A stretch of DNA of 13,143 nucleotides. Origin: UBA7434 sp042090785 (GTDB taxonomy: Bacteria > Pseudomonadota > Gammaproteobacteria > Pseudomonadales > UBA7434). Positions 1 through 6,503 of this stretch are shown one piece after another. Every line of letters begins with the position of its first letter. The stretch's first letter is position 1. The notes beneath the pieces are model-generated. The model ran no database searches. It worked only from the letters and a program-made list of their open reading frames with translations, and was not told the DNA's origin. Location: positions 1 to 13,143 of the forward strand of contig JBELIP010000025.1 in the NCBI GenBank assembly GCA_042090785.1. Reading direction: 5' to 3'. The position numbers and the translations under genes were made by a program.

Positions 1-74
1 ACTTTAACTTAAGTAATGAGTGTGCTGCTGGTCGTTTACGTAGCAACGCTGCTTCAGGTGACTTAGCTAACTAA
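1..74 (+). CDS. 3' end of an unrecognised gene (partial)
   Basis: An open frame runs in from the left edge in the frame of base 3 and ends at TAA (72-74). Only about 23 residues are visible, ending in SNAASGDLAN and containing one cysteine. The tail is polar and small-residue rich, and I do not recognise the family. That it is a real gene end is supported by the strong factor-independent terminator about 50 bases downstream and by the absence of other genes before it. The short length makes the reading frame itself only moderately certain. Confidence 0.45.
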   Translation, partial: FNLSNECAAGRLRSNAASGDLAN

Positions 75-126
75 GTTACAATTCAAGTTGTATAGTTAAC
101 TGCTGCGTAAATACGGCAGATAGCGC

Positions 127-159
127 AAAAAAGCTGATCTTCGGATCAGCTTTTTTTTT
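127..159. terminator. Bidirectional Rho-independent terminator
   Basis: A perfect 7-bp GC-containing stem (GCTGATC, 133-139, with GATCAGC, 144-150) is closed by the very stable TTCG tetraloop (140-143). It is flanked by six A's on the left and nine T's on the right, so A-T pairs extend the stem and each strand has a T-tract. It sits between the convergent gene ends at 74 (plus) and 214 (minus) and can stop transcription from both sides. Confidence 0.93.
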
Positions 160-213
160 GCATGATTTTTTTGTAAGTGGTTTAGACTAATTAAAGCTTG
201 GTGTTTAAAATAT

Positions 214-1092
214 TTAGCGATTTTTAGTGGGTGAAAAAATGATCTGCCAGCTTTGATCAGTGTTTGATTGATTGATTTTAAAGCTGCCTAGCTGTTCGTA
301 GTGGGTGGTAAATAGGTTATTTTTTGATTCTTTATCGATTGTGGATTTTAGTTTATGAGTGATAAATATAAGTTCTTGGTTTAGTTTGCCTGACGCTGGC
401 ATACCGTCACCTAAGTTATTATGAATCCCCATATTGAATGCAGACGGTTCACCGGTATATGACACAAGGCTCTCGTTAGTGTTAACGCCATAAATAATGT
501 TTTCGTGTATCAAATTTGCTCGATGAACTTTTGACTGGTGTAACTCTTGGTGGGTGAGTGGCTTTGTTCGCTTGTTCAGTTCTGTAGTTGCAAGACCAAA
601 ATTAATTAATTTGATATCGCCAAATTTCTCACCTAAATGATAATGGTTAGCTATGGCAAACACTTGCCAAATTATTTTATCAGTAGATTTACTAGATTGA
701 ATAAAGGTGGATAGTTCGGGGTTGCTAATAGTGATGTTATTACGAATAGAACCAATATCATTTAGATTTAAATCATTAATGTTGCCTTGTTTGTCTTTAT
801 AAGACAGGTCTAACAAAAAGGATTTTTTACGAGGCGACTTTCCACTAGAATCATATACAACGAGCACAAGGTCACCGGTACCATTTCCTTTAATGGTATT
901 GTTTTGCTCATCAGTTCTGGCAAAACCATCCGTTGAAATTACAACATTATCTATGTGTGATATTGGTTGTTGGGCTTTGGTTGTATTGTTTGTGTTCGCC
1001 TCATTGGCGTTAGAGGCTGAGCTAACACAAGCAATAAGTGTTATTAGCTGAAGTCTATTGGATAAACGGTTTTGTACTTTCGGCGTCTTCAT
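214..1092 (-). CDS. Secreted or lipoprotein-like protein of unknown function
   Basis: This 292-residue protein has an N-terminal export signal: basic residues up to R13, then a short hydrophobic run (LQLITLIAC). L19-I20-A21-C22 fits a lipobox, so it may be a lipoprotein. Cleavage by signal peptidase I after the SNA at 27-29 is the alternative. The mature part starts with an Asn/Thr-rich linker (about 30-45), followed by a beta-rich-looking segment with DLVLVVYDSSG (74-84). No catalytic motif, transmembrane anchor or C-terminal sorting signal is seen, and I do not recognise the family. It is transcribed away from the oxygenase/sulfotransferase pair across a 160-base divergent gap and converges on the terminator at 127-159. 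ATG at 1090-1092 is the obvious start; its ribosome binding site is weak. Confidence 0.8.
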   Translation of the reverse strand: MKTPKVQNRLSNRLQLITLIACVSSASNANEANTNNTTKAQQPISHIDNVVISTDGFARTDEQNNTIKGNGTGDLVLVVYDSSGKSPRKKSFLLDLSYKDKQGNINDLNLNDIGSIRNNITISNPELSTFIQSSKSTDKIIWQVFAIANHYHLGEKFGDIKLINFGLATTELNKRTKPLTHQELHQSKVHRANLIHENIIYGVNTNESLVSYTGEPSAFNMGIHNNLGDGMPASGKLNQELIFITHKLKSTIDKESKNNLFTTHYEQLGSFKINQSNTDQSWQIIFSPTKNR

Positions 1093-1153
1093 ATTTTCAT
1101 AGCTCTATGATTGTGCTAACTTGTTGGTGATTGGTCTTTTAAATTATTAGTAA

Positions 1154-1167
1154 TATACTAGAGTATA
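1154..1167. promoter_or_regulatory. Palindrome in the divergent intergenic gap (possible operator)
   Basis: TATACT and AGTATA form a perfect 6-bp inverted repeat separated by two bases. It lies in the 160-base gap between the divergent secreted-protein gene and the SEC-C/oxygenase gene. The position fits a repressor or activator site, but AT-rich palindromes also arise by chance. No convincing -35/-10 pair stands out in this gap. Confidence 0.25.
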
Positions 1168-1258
1168 GCATTGTAAAGTAGATTAACTATTTTGTGTGTG
1201 ACTTGAATAAAAGTGAATAGTTTTAAACTAATGTTCGTCATTCAAGCTATTTAATGTG

Positions 1259-1987
1259 ATGACTGTCCTTAAAGTAGGCTGGCTAAATAAGTTGTTAGAT
1301 ATGATAGATCCAATAGAGTCTTTTCGGCCTGATCCTGATGCCCAGTGCTTATGTGGTAAAAAACAACGCTTTGCTGATTGCTGTGGCTCTAAAAAAGCCG
1401 ATAGGGCTTTACCTTACGGCCTTATTTTAAAGAAAAAATTTCTGTCAGATGCAGTTTCTGACAAGTTGATCAGCTATGTTGAAAAGCAGGCTTTTTCTAG
1501 CGATTTAGCTATATTTACTGAAAATTCAGGTGAAGCTAAAGCGTCACTTTCGGCTGTTGTTAACAGCGATAGAGTCACGTCTAGAATTGACCTTGGTGAT
1601 AGGCAGGCAATCATAGATAAATGGGTTGCAGATATATTTTATAAGTTTGTTGCAAAACGTGTGGGTTGTAAAATCCGCAGCTTTTCTAAACCGGATTTGA
1701 TGAGGTATACCAAAGGTGGTTACTACAAGGCGCATTCAGATTCAGAGATATTTGATGCTGAAAAGGGTGTATGGAAAAAAGTTTTAGATAGGGATTATAG
1801 TTTATTACTTTACCTCAATGACGACTTTGAAGGTGGAGCAATTCGTTTTGAGCATTTTAATTATACCTACCAACCTGAGAAAGGCGACCTTTTGGTTTTT
1901 CCATCTGACCATTTATATTTGCATGAAGCTCAACTTGTAGAAAGCGGCCTCAGGTACGTAATAGTAAGCTGGGCTAATACAAAATAA
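1259..1987 (+). CDS. SEC-C zinc motif plus prolyl-4-hydroxylase-type 2OG-Fe(II) oxygenase
   Basis: Numbering is from the ATG at 1259 (242 aa); a GTG directly before it (1256) could also start, and neither has a clear ribosome binding site. Residues 30-42 hold a SEC-C-like zinc motif (C30, C32, C41, C42), as found at the C-terminus of SecA and in many small adaptor proteins. From about residue 52 the rest is a P4Hc-type double-stranded beta helix. It has iron ligands H159-x-D161 and H222, and R232 in LRYVIVSW as the likely 2-oxoglutarate anchor ten residues after the distal His. Family members hydroxylate prolyl or other residues in proteins and peptides, or free amino acids; the substrate here cannot be read from sequence. 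The next gene, a sulfotransferase, starts 8 bases after the stop, which indicates co-transcription. It is probably cytoplasmic, as no signal peptide is seen. Confidence 0.88.
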   Translation: MTVLKVGWLNKLLDMIDPIESFRPDPDAQCLCGKKQRFADCCGSKKADRALPYGLILKKKFLSDAVSDKLISYVEKQAFSSDLAIFTENSGEAKASLSAVVNSDRVTSRIDLGDRQAIIDKWVADIFYKFVAKRVGCKIRSFSKPDLMRYTKGGYYKAHSDSEIFDAEKGVWKKVLDRDYSLLLYLNDDFEGGAIRFEHFNYTYQPEKGDLLVFPSDHLYLHEAQLVESGLRYVIVSWANTK

Positions 1988-1995
1988 TTTATCCT

Positions 1996-2745
1996 ATGAA
2001 AAATATTGATGATTTAATTTTTGAACAAGTTCAGGTGCTAGCGTCGGGCAGTCAGTCTGCTTCACCTTATGTTCATAAGAAGATTTTAATTTTATCTACA
2101 GACAGGACCGGGTCCAATTTATTTTGTGATGTGCTTACCCATACTGGTTTATGTGGCCAGCCTCAAGAGTGGTTTAAAACTGATTTTTTTAATGCATACC
2201 TAAAGCTTCCAGGTAATGAAAAAGCAAGCTTTCAAGACTATCTTAAATCATTGTTACAAAATACAACCTCGTCTAACGGTTTTTTTTCTGTAAAGGTTCA
2301 TATTCGACAAATGATGGAGCTTGAGAGTAGGGGGTTCAACGTTTTAGACCTGAATTTTGATCATGTTATTTATCTTTACCGAAAGAATAAAATTGATCAG
2401 GCGGTATCTTTTGCAAAAGCATTAAAAACAGGTCAGTGGGTTTCAGGCGTTAAAGGTAACGGTGAGGCTAAGACTGTAGCTCATTATGAGATTTCAGAAG
2501 CGTTAAGTAATATTTTAAAGATGCAGGACGTTTATGAAGAGAAATATAAGAGTGTTGTCTGCGATGAGTATTGCTACGAAGATTTCAGCGATCAAAAAAA
2601 TACTAAAGTATTTCAGCGTTTCTTTAGCCTAGTAGGTCTAGATTTTTCTGATGTTAAAATAAAAACCAGCTTAAAAAAACAAAGTGATTCGAAGTCTAAA
2701 AATCTTGCGTATCAATTTATAAAATACATTACAAAGTCTAAGTAG
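1996..2745 (+). CDS. Stf0-type PAPS-dependent sulfotransferase
   Basis: This 249-residue protein has the layout of the Stf0 family, whose founding member is the mycobacterial trehalose 2-sulfotransferase. Near the N-terminus lies the 5'-phosphosulfate loop STDRTGSN (34-41). It is followed by PQEWF (56-60), whose E58 matches the family's proposed catalytic acid. The 3'-phosphate-binding region contains YRKNKIDQAVS (128-138) and continues into KTGQW (144-148), a strongly Stf0-like signature. The reaction would be transfer of sulfate from PAPS to a hydroxyl on a sugar, lipid or peptide. It lies 8 bases behind the oxygenase, so one enzyme could create a hydroxyl that the other sulfates, although a sugar acceptor is equally possible. 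No ribosome binding site is obvious before the ATG, which suggests translational coupling. No signal peptide is seen. Confidence 0.88.
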   Translation: MKNIDDLIFEQVQVLASGSQSASPYVHKKILILSTDRTGSNLFCDVLTHTGLCGQPQEWFKTDFFNAYLKLPGNEKASFQDYLKSLLQNTTSSNGFFSVKVHIRQMMELESRGFNVLDLNFDHVIYLYRKNKIDQAVSFAKALKTGQWVSGVKGNGEAKTVAHYEISEALSNILKMQDVYEEKYKSVVCDEYCYEDFSDQKNTKVFQRFFSLVGLDFSDVKIKTSLKKQSDSKSKNLAYQFIKYITKSK

Positions 2746-2779
2746 TCGTTTGGCTATAGCTATTAATCCTAGTTATAAA

Positions 2780-3385
2780 CTAATTTGTATAGTTTTCAAA
2801 AATAGTTAAAGCATCCTGAAAAACAATTCTTGAAGTCTCGCCTTCTTTGGGATTTCTGTAGCAGGGGATTAGGCAGACGCACCACCGAGCTTGCTCATTA
2901 TTACTATTGTCGACGCCGTGAGGTGCACCTGCATTAATCAAGCTGGGAGTGCCGATATTGCATTGGTGAATAAGCTTGACATTTTCAGGTGATATAGCCG
3001 TGTAAGATGTGTTTATCCCTGTCTTGTCTGCTTGTAAATCAGAATCATCTATCAATTCGTACCAAGACATAACGCTATTTTCGCCGTTATATACATAGTT
3101 AAACTTAATAAAATCAATAAATGGTTTAAAGCCATCAGAATGTATTGGTAGTTGATGTCCAGGTGGTGTGTAAAAAACTTCCCAATCTTTAATATATAAA
3201 TCTGGGTACTCTTTGTGGAACCATTCATTAAATACACTAGGGATTGCCGATAGTGGAAATCTAAAATGGCAAAGCGTATCTTCATTTAACGCTACATTAT
3301 ATTCTTTTATAAGAGTCTTAATGTCTGATATCGGATTAGAAAAAATGTCTATTGGAAATTTAATATATCTATGTACCGCATTCAT
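2780..3385 (-). CDS. Small putative 2OG-Fe(II) oxygenase (double-stranded beta-helix fold)
   Basis: This 201-residue cytoplasmic-looking protein carries the spaced signature of a Fe(II)/2-oxoglutarate oxygenase: H82-S83-D84 after a YTPPGHQLP stretch, a distal H156 in NAGAPHGVD, and R167 eleven residues later as the candidate 2-oxoglutarate anchor. The NAGAPHGVxN stretch resembles the core of aspartyl/asparaginyl-hydroxylase-like and phage-borne oxygenases, but the protein is short and I cannot assign a subfamily or substrate. The ATG at 3383-3385 has an AGGA about ten bases upstream. It is last in a run of three minus-strand genes but lies 112 bases behind its neighbour with its own possible -10 element, so it may have a separate promoter. 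It converges on the sulfotransferase gene with only 34 bases between stops. Confidence 0.72.
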   Translation of the reverse strand: MNAVHRYIKFPIDIFSNPISDIKTLIKEYNVALNEDTLCHFRFPLSAIPSVFNEWFHKEYPDLYIKDWEVFYTPPGHQLPIHSDGFKPFIDFIKFNYVYNGENSVMSWYELIDDSDLQADKTGINTSYTAISPENVKLIHQCNIGTPSLINAGAPHGVDNSNNEQARWCVCLIPCYRNPKEGETSRIVFQDALTIFENYTN

Positions 3386-3448
3386 ATTGAGTGGTTCCTA
3401 ATAATTCTCGATGCTTGAAAATATTATTTCTATTAATTAATTCTATTT

Positions 3449-3454
3449 ATTATA
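3449..3454 (-). promoter_or_regulatory. Candidate -10 element for the small oxygenase gene
   Basis: A perfect TATAAT occurs on the minus strand about 64 bases upstream of the ATG at 3385. No good -35 hexamer lies 16-18 bases further upstream, so the promoter would be weak or activator-dependent. The surroundings are very AT-rich, which raises the chance of a random match. Confidence 0.3.
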
Positions 3455-3497
3455 AGACAAGTGAATGTATCAGCTACCGCTATTATATTGAGTATTA

Positions 3498-4373
3498 CTA
3501 ACTGCCAACAGATGAAAAGGCCTTATAAAAATACTTGAGTGCTTTGATCTCAATGGAAGATAAATCAGGATGCCAAAATGAGAGCATTAATGTGTAGCGG
3601 GGTAGCTCCCCTGCATTTTTAGCGCCGTGTATAAAACTGTCATCAAGAATGAGTGTTTCTCCTTCAACATAACGTTTAATTTTTTTGCCTGAAAAAATGG
3701 CTGATTTATCGCAATTCATTAAGCCTAAGTGGCAAACAAGTGACGTGTTTGTAGGGCCAACATGTGGCGGTAATGCTCCGCCAGCGGGAATACACGAAAA
3801 GCAGGTATGCATAAGATTATGGGGGATTTTTTCGAGAACTGCACTCGTTATAGGGCATAGCTCATTTGTTTCGGCAATGCGTTTACCAAATAGATGAAAA
3901 TACTTTGCTGTCCATGGCTTGCCTTTAAAGCCGTCATATACAGCTTGCTGAAACCCGATATCATTATTGATGAGTTGAGTAAGTTCTCTTCTTATGGTCG
4001 GGTAATTGTCTTTAAGTAAGTGTGTCCATTCAGGCTCTTGCTCATGAAAAGAATGAGATGATAAGTTGGGCCAAAGAGGTAACCATGGGCATTGATAGAT
4101 GTCATGTATCGTTCCGCTCGCATTTGAGCGGCGAAAAAAACGAGCTAGGATATTTCCCGTTAGCGAAAAGACAAAAGCAAAAAGTTTTAATTTAAAGCCA
4201 TCTTGTAGCTTCTTTTTATCTCTCTTGGCCGATTCTAGACCTATCTCTAAGCCCTCGTTAAGCCATGAGTCTGGAGTTTCAAGGGGATTTATTGTAGGCC
4301 AGCGTAGCCATTTATCTCTATCGCTGCTTGGGTTAGATTTTGTCGACACGTTTCTTGCCCCTGTTTTTTTCAT
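3498..4373 (-). CDS. Aspartyl/asparaginyl beta-hydroxylase family 2OG oxygenase
   Basis: This 291-residue protein has the AspH catalytic domain in its C-terminal half. The SCIPAGGALPPHVGPTN stretch (193-209) supplies H204 with G206 where other 2OG enzymes have Asp. This H-x-G arrangement is typical of AspH. CHLGL (214-218) follows, then LILDDSFIH with the second iron ligand H249, R259 as the likely 2-oxoglutarate anchor, and the family's FWHPDLS (266-272). Animal AspH hydroxylates Asp/Asn in EGF-like domains; the bacterial relative LpxO hydroxylates lipid A fatty acids. The HVGPTN and WHPDLS motifs are more AspH-like than LpxO-like. A hydrophobic stretch (about 62-80) could be a membrane-associated helix. 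The gene sits between an acyltransferase (85 bases upstream) and a small oxygenase on the same strand. The substrate is unknown. Confidence 0.88.
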   Translation of the reverse strand: MKKTGARNVSTKSNPSSDRDKWLRWPTINPLETPDSWLNEGLEIGLESAKRDKKKLQDGFKLKLFAFVFSLTGNILARFFRRSNASGTIHDIYQCPWLPLWPNLSSHSFHEQEPEWTHLLKDNYPTIRRELTQLINNDIGFQQAVYDGFKGKPWTAKYFHLFGKRIAETNELCPITSAVLEKIPHNLMHTCFSCIPAGGALPPHVGPTNTSLVCHLGLMNCDKSAIFSGKKIKRYVEGETLILDDSFIHGAKNAGELPRYTLMLSFWHPDLSSIEIKALKYFYKAFSSVGS

Positions 4374-4458
4374 TTAAATAAACAGCGTTATTCTGTAAGC
4401 TTTCTTAGCGATAGTCTCTGATGCTTATTCATAATACAGCTTTTTAAGGGTTAAGTGA

Positions 4459-5046
4459 TTAGCTTCTGTCAAATCTCCCTTCAGTTGCTTCATATTCTTT
4501 CCAAAACGCGTTTACTATTTTCATGCCACCTTCTTTGTCGCGAGGCGCAATTTTTCGGGCAGGATTACCTGCATATATTGTCCATGCATCTAAATTTTTA
4601 CGCACCAAAGTCATTGCGCCAGTTGATACACCTTCTTCAATGGTTACGTTGGGTAAAATAACAGTGTTTGTCCCTAGTACACAGTATCTTTTAATGTGGA
4701 CTAAACCACCTTCATTCACCGCAAGATATTTTTTAGGCACGCTAGGACCTGCCATGCTACCTACGTAATCATCCGTTGCCGTAATGATTCTTGCTCCTGG
4801 TGCAACACCACTGCAATCTTCAAATATACACTTGCCCTTGCCGCCACCGCCTAAAATAACCGAGTTAGAGGCGATGTGGCAGAATCGCCCCATTTCAAGT
4901 TCAGCTGAAATGTATGTGAAATCATCAATTACACAGTTATCACCTATACTAACTAATTCTGGATGGCGAATACGAACAGTCTTGCCTATGATGACGTTTT
5001 TACCTACATGCTTGAGTTTGCTAGTGTCAAAAAAAATGTTTTCCAT
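4459..5046 (-). CDS. Left-handed beta-helix (hexapeptide repeat) O-acyltransferase
   Basis: This 195-residue protein is built largely of hexapeptide repeats, for example VSIGDN, VIDDFT, VILPNV and VTIEEG, which fold as a left-handed parallel beta helix. H57, just before a GGGG turn (66-69), is the probable catalytic residue. The C-terminal IYAGNPARKI (157-166) is characteristic of WbbJ/WcaF-like acetyltransferases found in surface-polysaccharide loci. It would move an acetyl (or other acyl) group from CoA to a sugar hydroxyl or amine. It is full length for the family and has no signal peptide. It is the first gene of the minus-strand run and diverges from the fucosyltransferase-like gene across a 319-base gap. 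The ATG at 5044-5046 has only a poor ribosome binding site. Which sugar it modifies cannot be told. Confidence 0.87.
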   Translation of the reverse strand: MENIFFDTSKLKHVGKNVIIGKTVRIRHPELVSIGDNCVIDDFTYISAELEMGRFCHIASNSVILGGGGKGKCIFEDCSGVAPGARIITATDDYVGSMAGPSVPKKYLAVNEGGLVHIKRYCVLGTNTVILPNVTIEEGVSTGAMTLVRKNLDAWTIYAGNPARKIAPRDKEGGMKIVNAFWKEYEATEGRFDRS

Positions 5047-5135
5047 AGCATTTTGCTCTTAATTATTAATAAATTTGATGGTTGTAGCTCTGAGTTATTT
5101 TTTATCAATTTAATTTTCAGATGCTGCTTTTATGT

Positions 5136-5163
5136 TTGACTAATCCTGTTTGAAGTATAGTAT
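5136..5163 (+). promoter_or_regulatory. Candidate sigma70 promoter for the fucosyltransferase-like/gmd pair
   Basis: TTGACT (5136-5141) is separated by 16 bases from TAGTAT (5158-5163), a near-consensus -35 and a 4-of-6 -10. It points toward the plus-strand fucosyltransferase-like gene, about 200 bases upstream of its start, and would give a long leader. Confidence 0.42.
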
Positions 5164-5247
5164 GATTTTTCTAAGTTGCTAGCGCTTAAAGCGTATTGTT
5201 AGATCAAGTTGTAATCAATTTAGAGCTTGTATTTTTTTCGTTGTAAA

Positions 5248-5283
5248 GTGGTGTTTTATAGCGGCGATGGTGGTGTTTTATAG
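5248..5283 (+). repeat. Two direct copies of a 14-base repeat with a 22-base period
   Basis: GTGGTGTTTTATAG occurs exactly at 5248-5261 and again at 5270-5283. The copies are 22 bases apart start to start, which is two turns of B-DNA, so a protein bound to both would face the same side of the helix. They lie 80-115 bases upstream of the fucosyltransferase-like start codon. Confidence 0.6.
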
Positions 5284-5365
5284 AAGGTTGCTGGCTAAAA
5301 TAGATGAATAAGTGCGAGTGTTAGGTGTTTTTAATTTTAAATTTTAATAGAGGTTAAGTTACTTG

Positions 5366-6469
5366 ATGTCTCAGTCGAAGTATTTAGTATTTCCACACCA
5401 AATGACCGGTGGTATGACTAATCTTTTGTTAGAGCTTGAGATTCGCGTAATACTCGCTGATTTGTCAGGAAGAACCTTAGTATCACCAAATAAAATTCCT
5501 ATTTGGCCAATGAACGATGATCATATTTATAAACGTTATCGCTCAGCTGCATTGTTAGATTTATATGATTTTCCAGTTAAACACATTAGTTTAACTAAGT
5601 TGTACAAAGATGGATTCGATGAACTCTATGTTTTACCTTGGGAGGGCGTTTGCGCATCTGAAGCTTATTTTATTCATGAAAAATGTGAAAAATTAGATAC
5701 CGAAGTTATTCTTTCTTTTAAAGAAAACCGACAGCATGAGTGGGCGTTTCCAGATAATGATTCAGAGGCATGGGTTGCTTATAATCAGCAGCGAACTTTT
5801 TGTAACTACTCTTACTTTTTTCTAGCGCCTGATCCAGTCAAGCGTCATATTAGAGGCCTAATAAATCGTATTCAGCCCAAGGCACCGTATTTAAATTTGG
5901 CTAAAAAAATTGCTAAGGATTTAAAGTCTTATAATGGGATTCATGTGCGGAGAGGTGATTTTAAAGAGTGGTGGGTTAAGGCGCCGACCAATAAAGATAT
6001 TATTGCGAATATTTCTCCTCTTATGTCAGCTGATATGCCATTAGTGATATGTACAGACAGCTCAAAAGACGATGAGTATTTTGCGCCCATTATGAAAGCG
6101 TATCCAAAATCTATTTTAATTGATCAGCTTATACTAGAAGAGTATAAAAGTGATTTGAAAAAATTACCTTTTAGTGACGCTACTGTCATTGCCCTGTTAA
6201 GCTCATTGGTGACGAGTGATAGTCAAGTTTTTGCAGGGAGTCTGTTTAGTACTTTTACTAGCGCGATTCATCGTCGTCGCATATTAAAAGATCCATCAAA
6301 GCCAATGTTGTTTACCTCTAATCCATTTGGCGCTGAAGTATTAATGAAAAATGGCGAGTTTCAAGCCAGAGGTGCTGGTCATTTTAGCTGGAACCGACTA
6401 GCCTTACCTAATCCACCCGAGGCCAGAGCAAATGCTTGGTTAAGAGAATGGCCAGAAGCGGCTAAATAG
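5366..6469 (+). CDS. O-fucosyltransferase-like glycosyltransferase (HxRRGD type)
   Basis: Numbered from the ATG at 5366 (367 aa); a TTG just before it (5363) lies closer to the GAGG at 5350-5353 and may be the true start. The N-terminal part has a GGMTNLLLELE stretch (15-25) resembling the loop that opens protein-O-fucosyltransferase-like enzymes. IHVRRGDF (192-199) is the GDP-fucose-binding motif I shared by POFUT, alpha-1,6- and alpha-1,2-fucosyltransferases. VFAGSLFSTFTSAIHRRR (288-305) matches motif III of the POFUT-like group. The cysteine- and EGF-recognition features of animal POFUT cannot be judged here. It lacks the GNQMFQYA signature of GT11 enzymes. The next gene, gmd, starts 31 bases downstream and would supply the donor sugar. 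No signal peptide or membrane segment is seen, so it should act in the cytoplasm. The acceptor is unknown. Confidence 0.78.
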   Translation: MSQSKYLVFPHQMTGGMTNLLLELEIRVILADLSGRTLVSPNKIPIWPMNDDHIYKRYRSAALLDLYDFPVKHISLTKLYKDGFDELYVLPWEGVCASEAYFIHEKCEKLDTEVILSFKENRQHEWAFPDNDSEAWVAYNQQRTFCNYSYFFLAPDPVKRHIRGLINRIQPKAPYLNLAKKIAKDLKSYNGIHVRRGDFKEWWVKAPTNKDIIANISPLMSADMPLVICTDSSKDDEYFAPIMKAYPKSILIDQLILEEYKSDLKKLPFSDATVIALLSSLVTSDSQVFAGSLFSTFTSAIHRRRILKDPSKPMLFTSNPFGAEVLMKNGEFQARGAGHFSWNRLALPNPPEARANAWLREWPEAAK

Positions 6470-6488
6470 TAATTAAAAAAATCATTTT

Positions 6489-6503
6489 AAGGGGAATATC
6501 TTG
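6489..6503 (+). promoter_or_regulatory. Ribosome binding site deciding a TTG start for gmd
   Basis: AAGGGG (6489-6494) is followed by six bases and then TTG (6501-6503). No ATG or GTG is available in frame at the expected N-terminus, and the TTG gives the usual distance to the GVTGQDG nucleotide-binding loop. Confidence 0.75.

Larger units (their letters stand above)
5047..5365. promoter_or_regulatory. Divergent regulatory gap between acyltransferase and fucosyltransferase-like genes
   Basis: These 319 bases contain no believable gene; the few ATG-led frames are under 20 codons and lack ribosome binding sites. The gap holds a sigma70-like promoter (5136-5163), a short inverted repeat (CGCTT-A-AAGCG, 5183-5193), two copies of a 14-base direct repeat (5248-5283) and an AT-rich tract just before the GAGG ribosome binding site at 5350-5353. 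If the promoter is used, the plus-strand transcript has a leader of roughly 190 bases. Confidence 0.55.

Noticed and set aside
3498..4373. LpxO (lipid A 2-hydroxylase) as the identity of this oxygenase
   Set aside because: LpxO belongs to the same superfamily, but the HVGPTN and WHPDLS motifs and the general layout fit AspH proper better, and there is no N-terminal membrane anchor of the LpxO type. A lipid substrate is still possible.
4099..5062. Several plus-strand open frames of 68-92 codons opposite the AspH-type and acyltransferase genes
   Set aside because: They lie wholly or mostly opposite clearly conserved protein-coding sequence, lack ribosome binding sites and show no recognisable domain; they are reading-frame shadows.
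5047..5365. A short precursor-peptide gene for a RiPP-like system
   Set aside because: All ATG-led frames in the larger gaps (5047-5365, 9038-9313, 12584-13035) are under about 20 codons or lack ribosome binding sites; none shows a leader/core pattern.
5366..6469. GT11 alpha-1,2-fucosyltransferase
   Set aside because: GT11 also has an HxRRGD motif, but the expected GNQMFQYA-like N-terminus is absent, and motif III (VFAGSLFSTF) resembles the POFUT-like group more closely.
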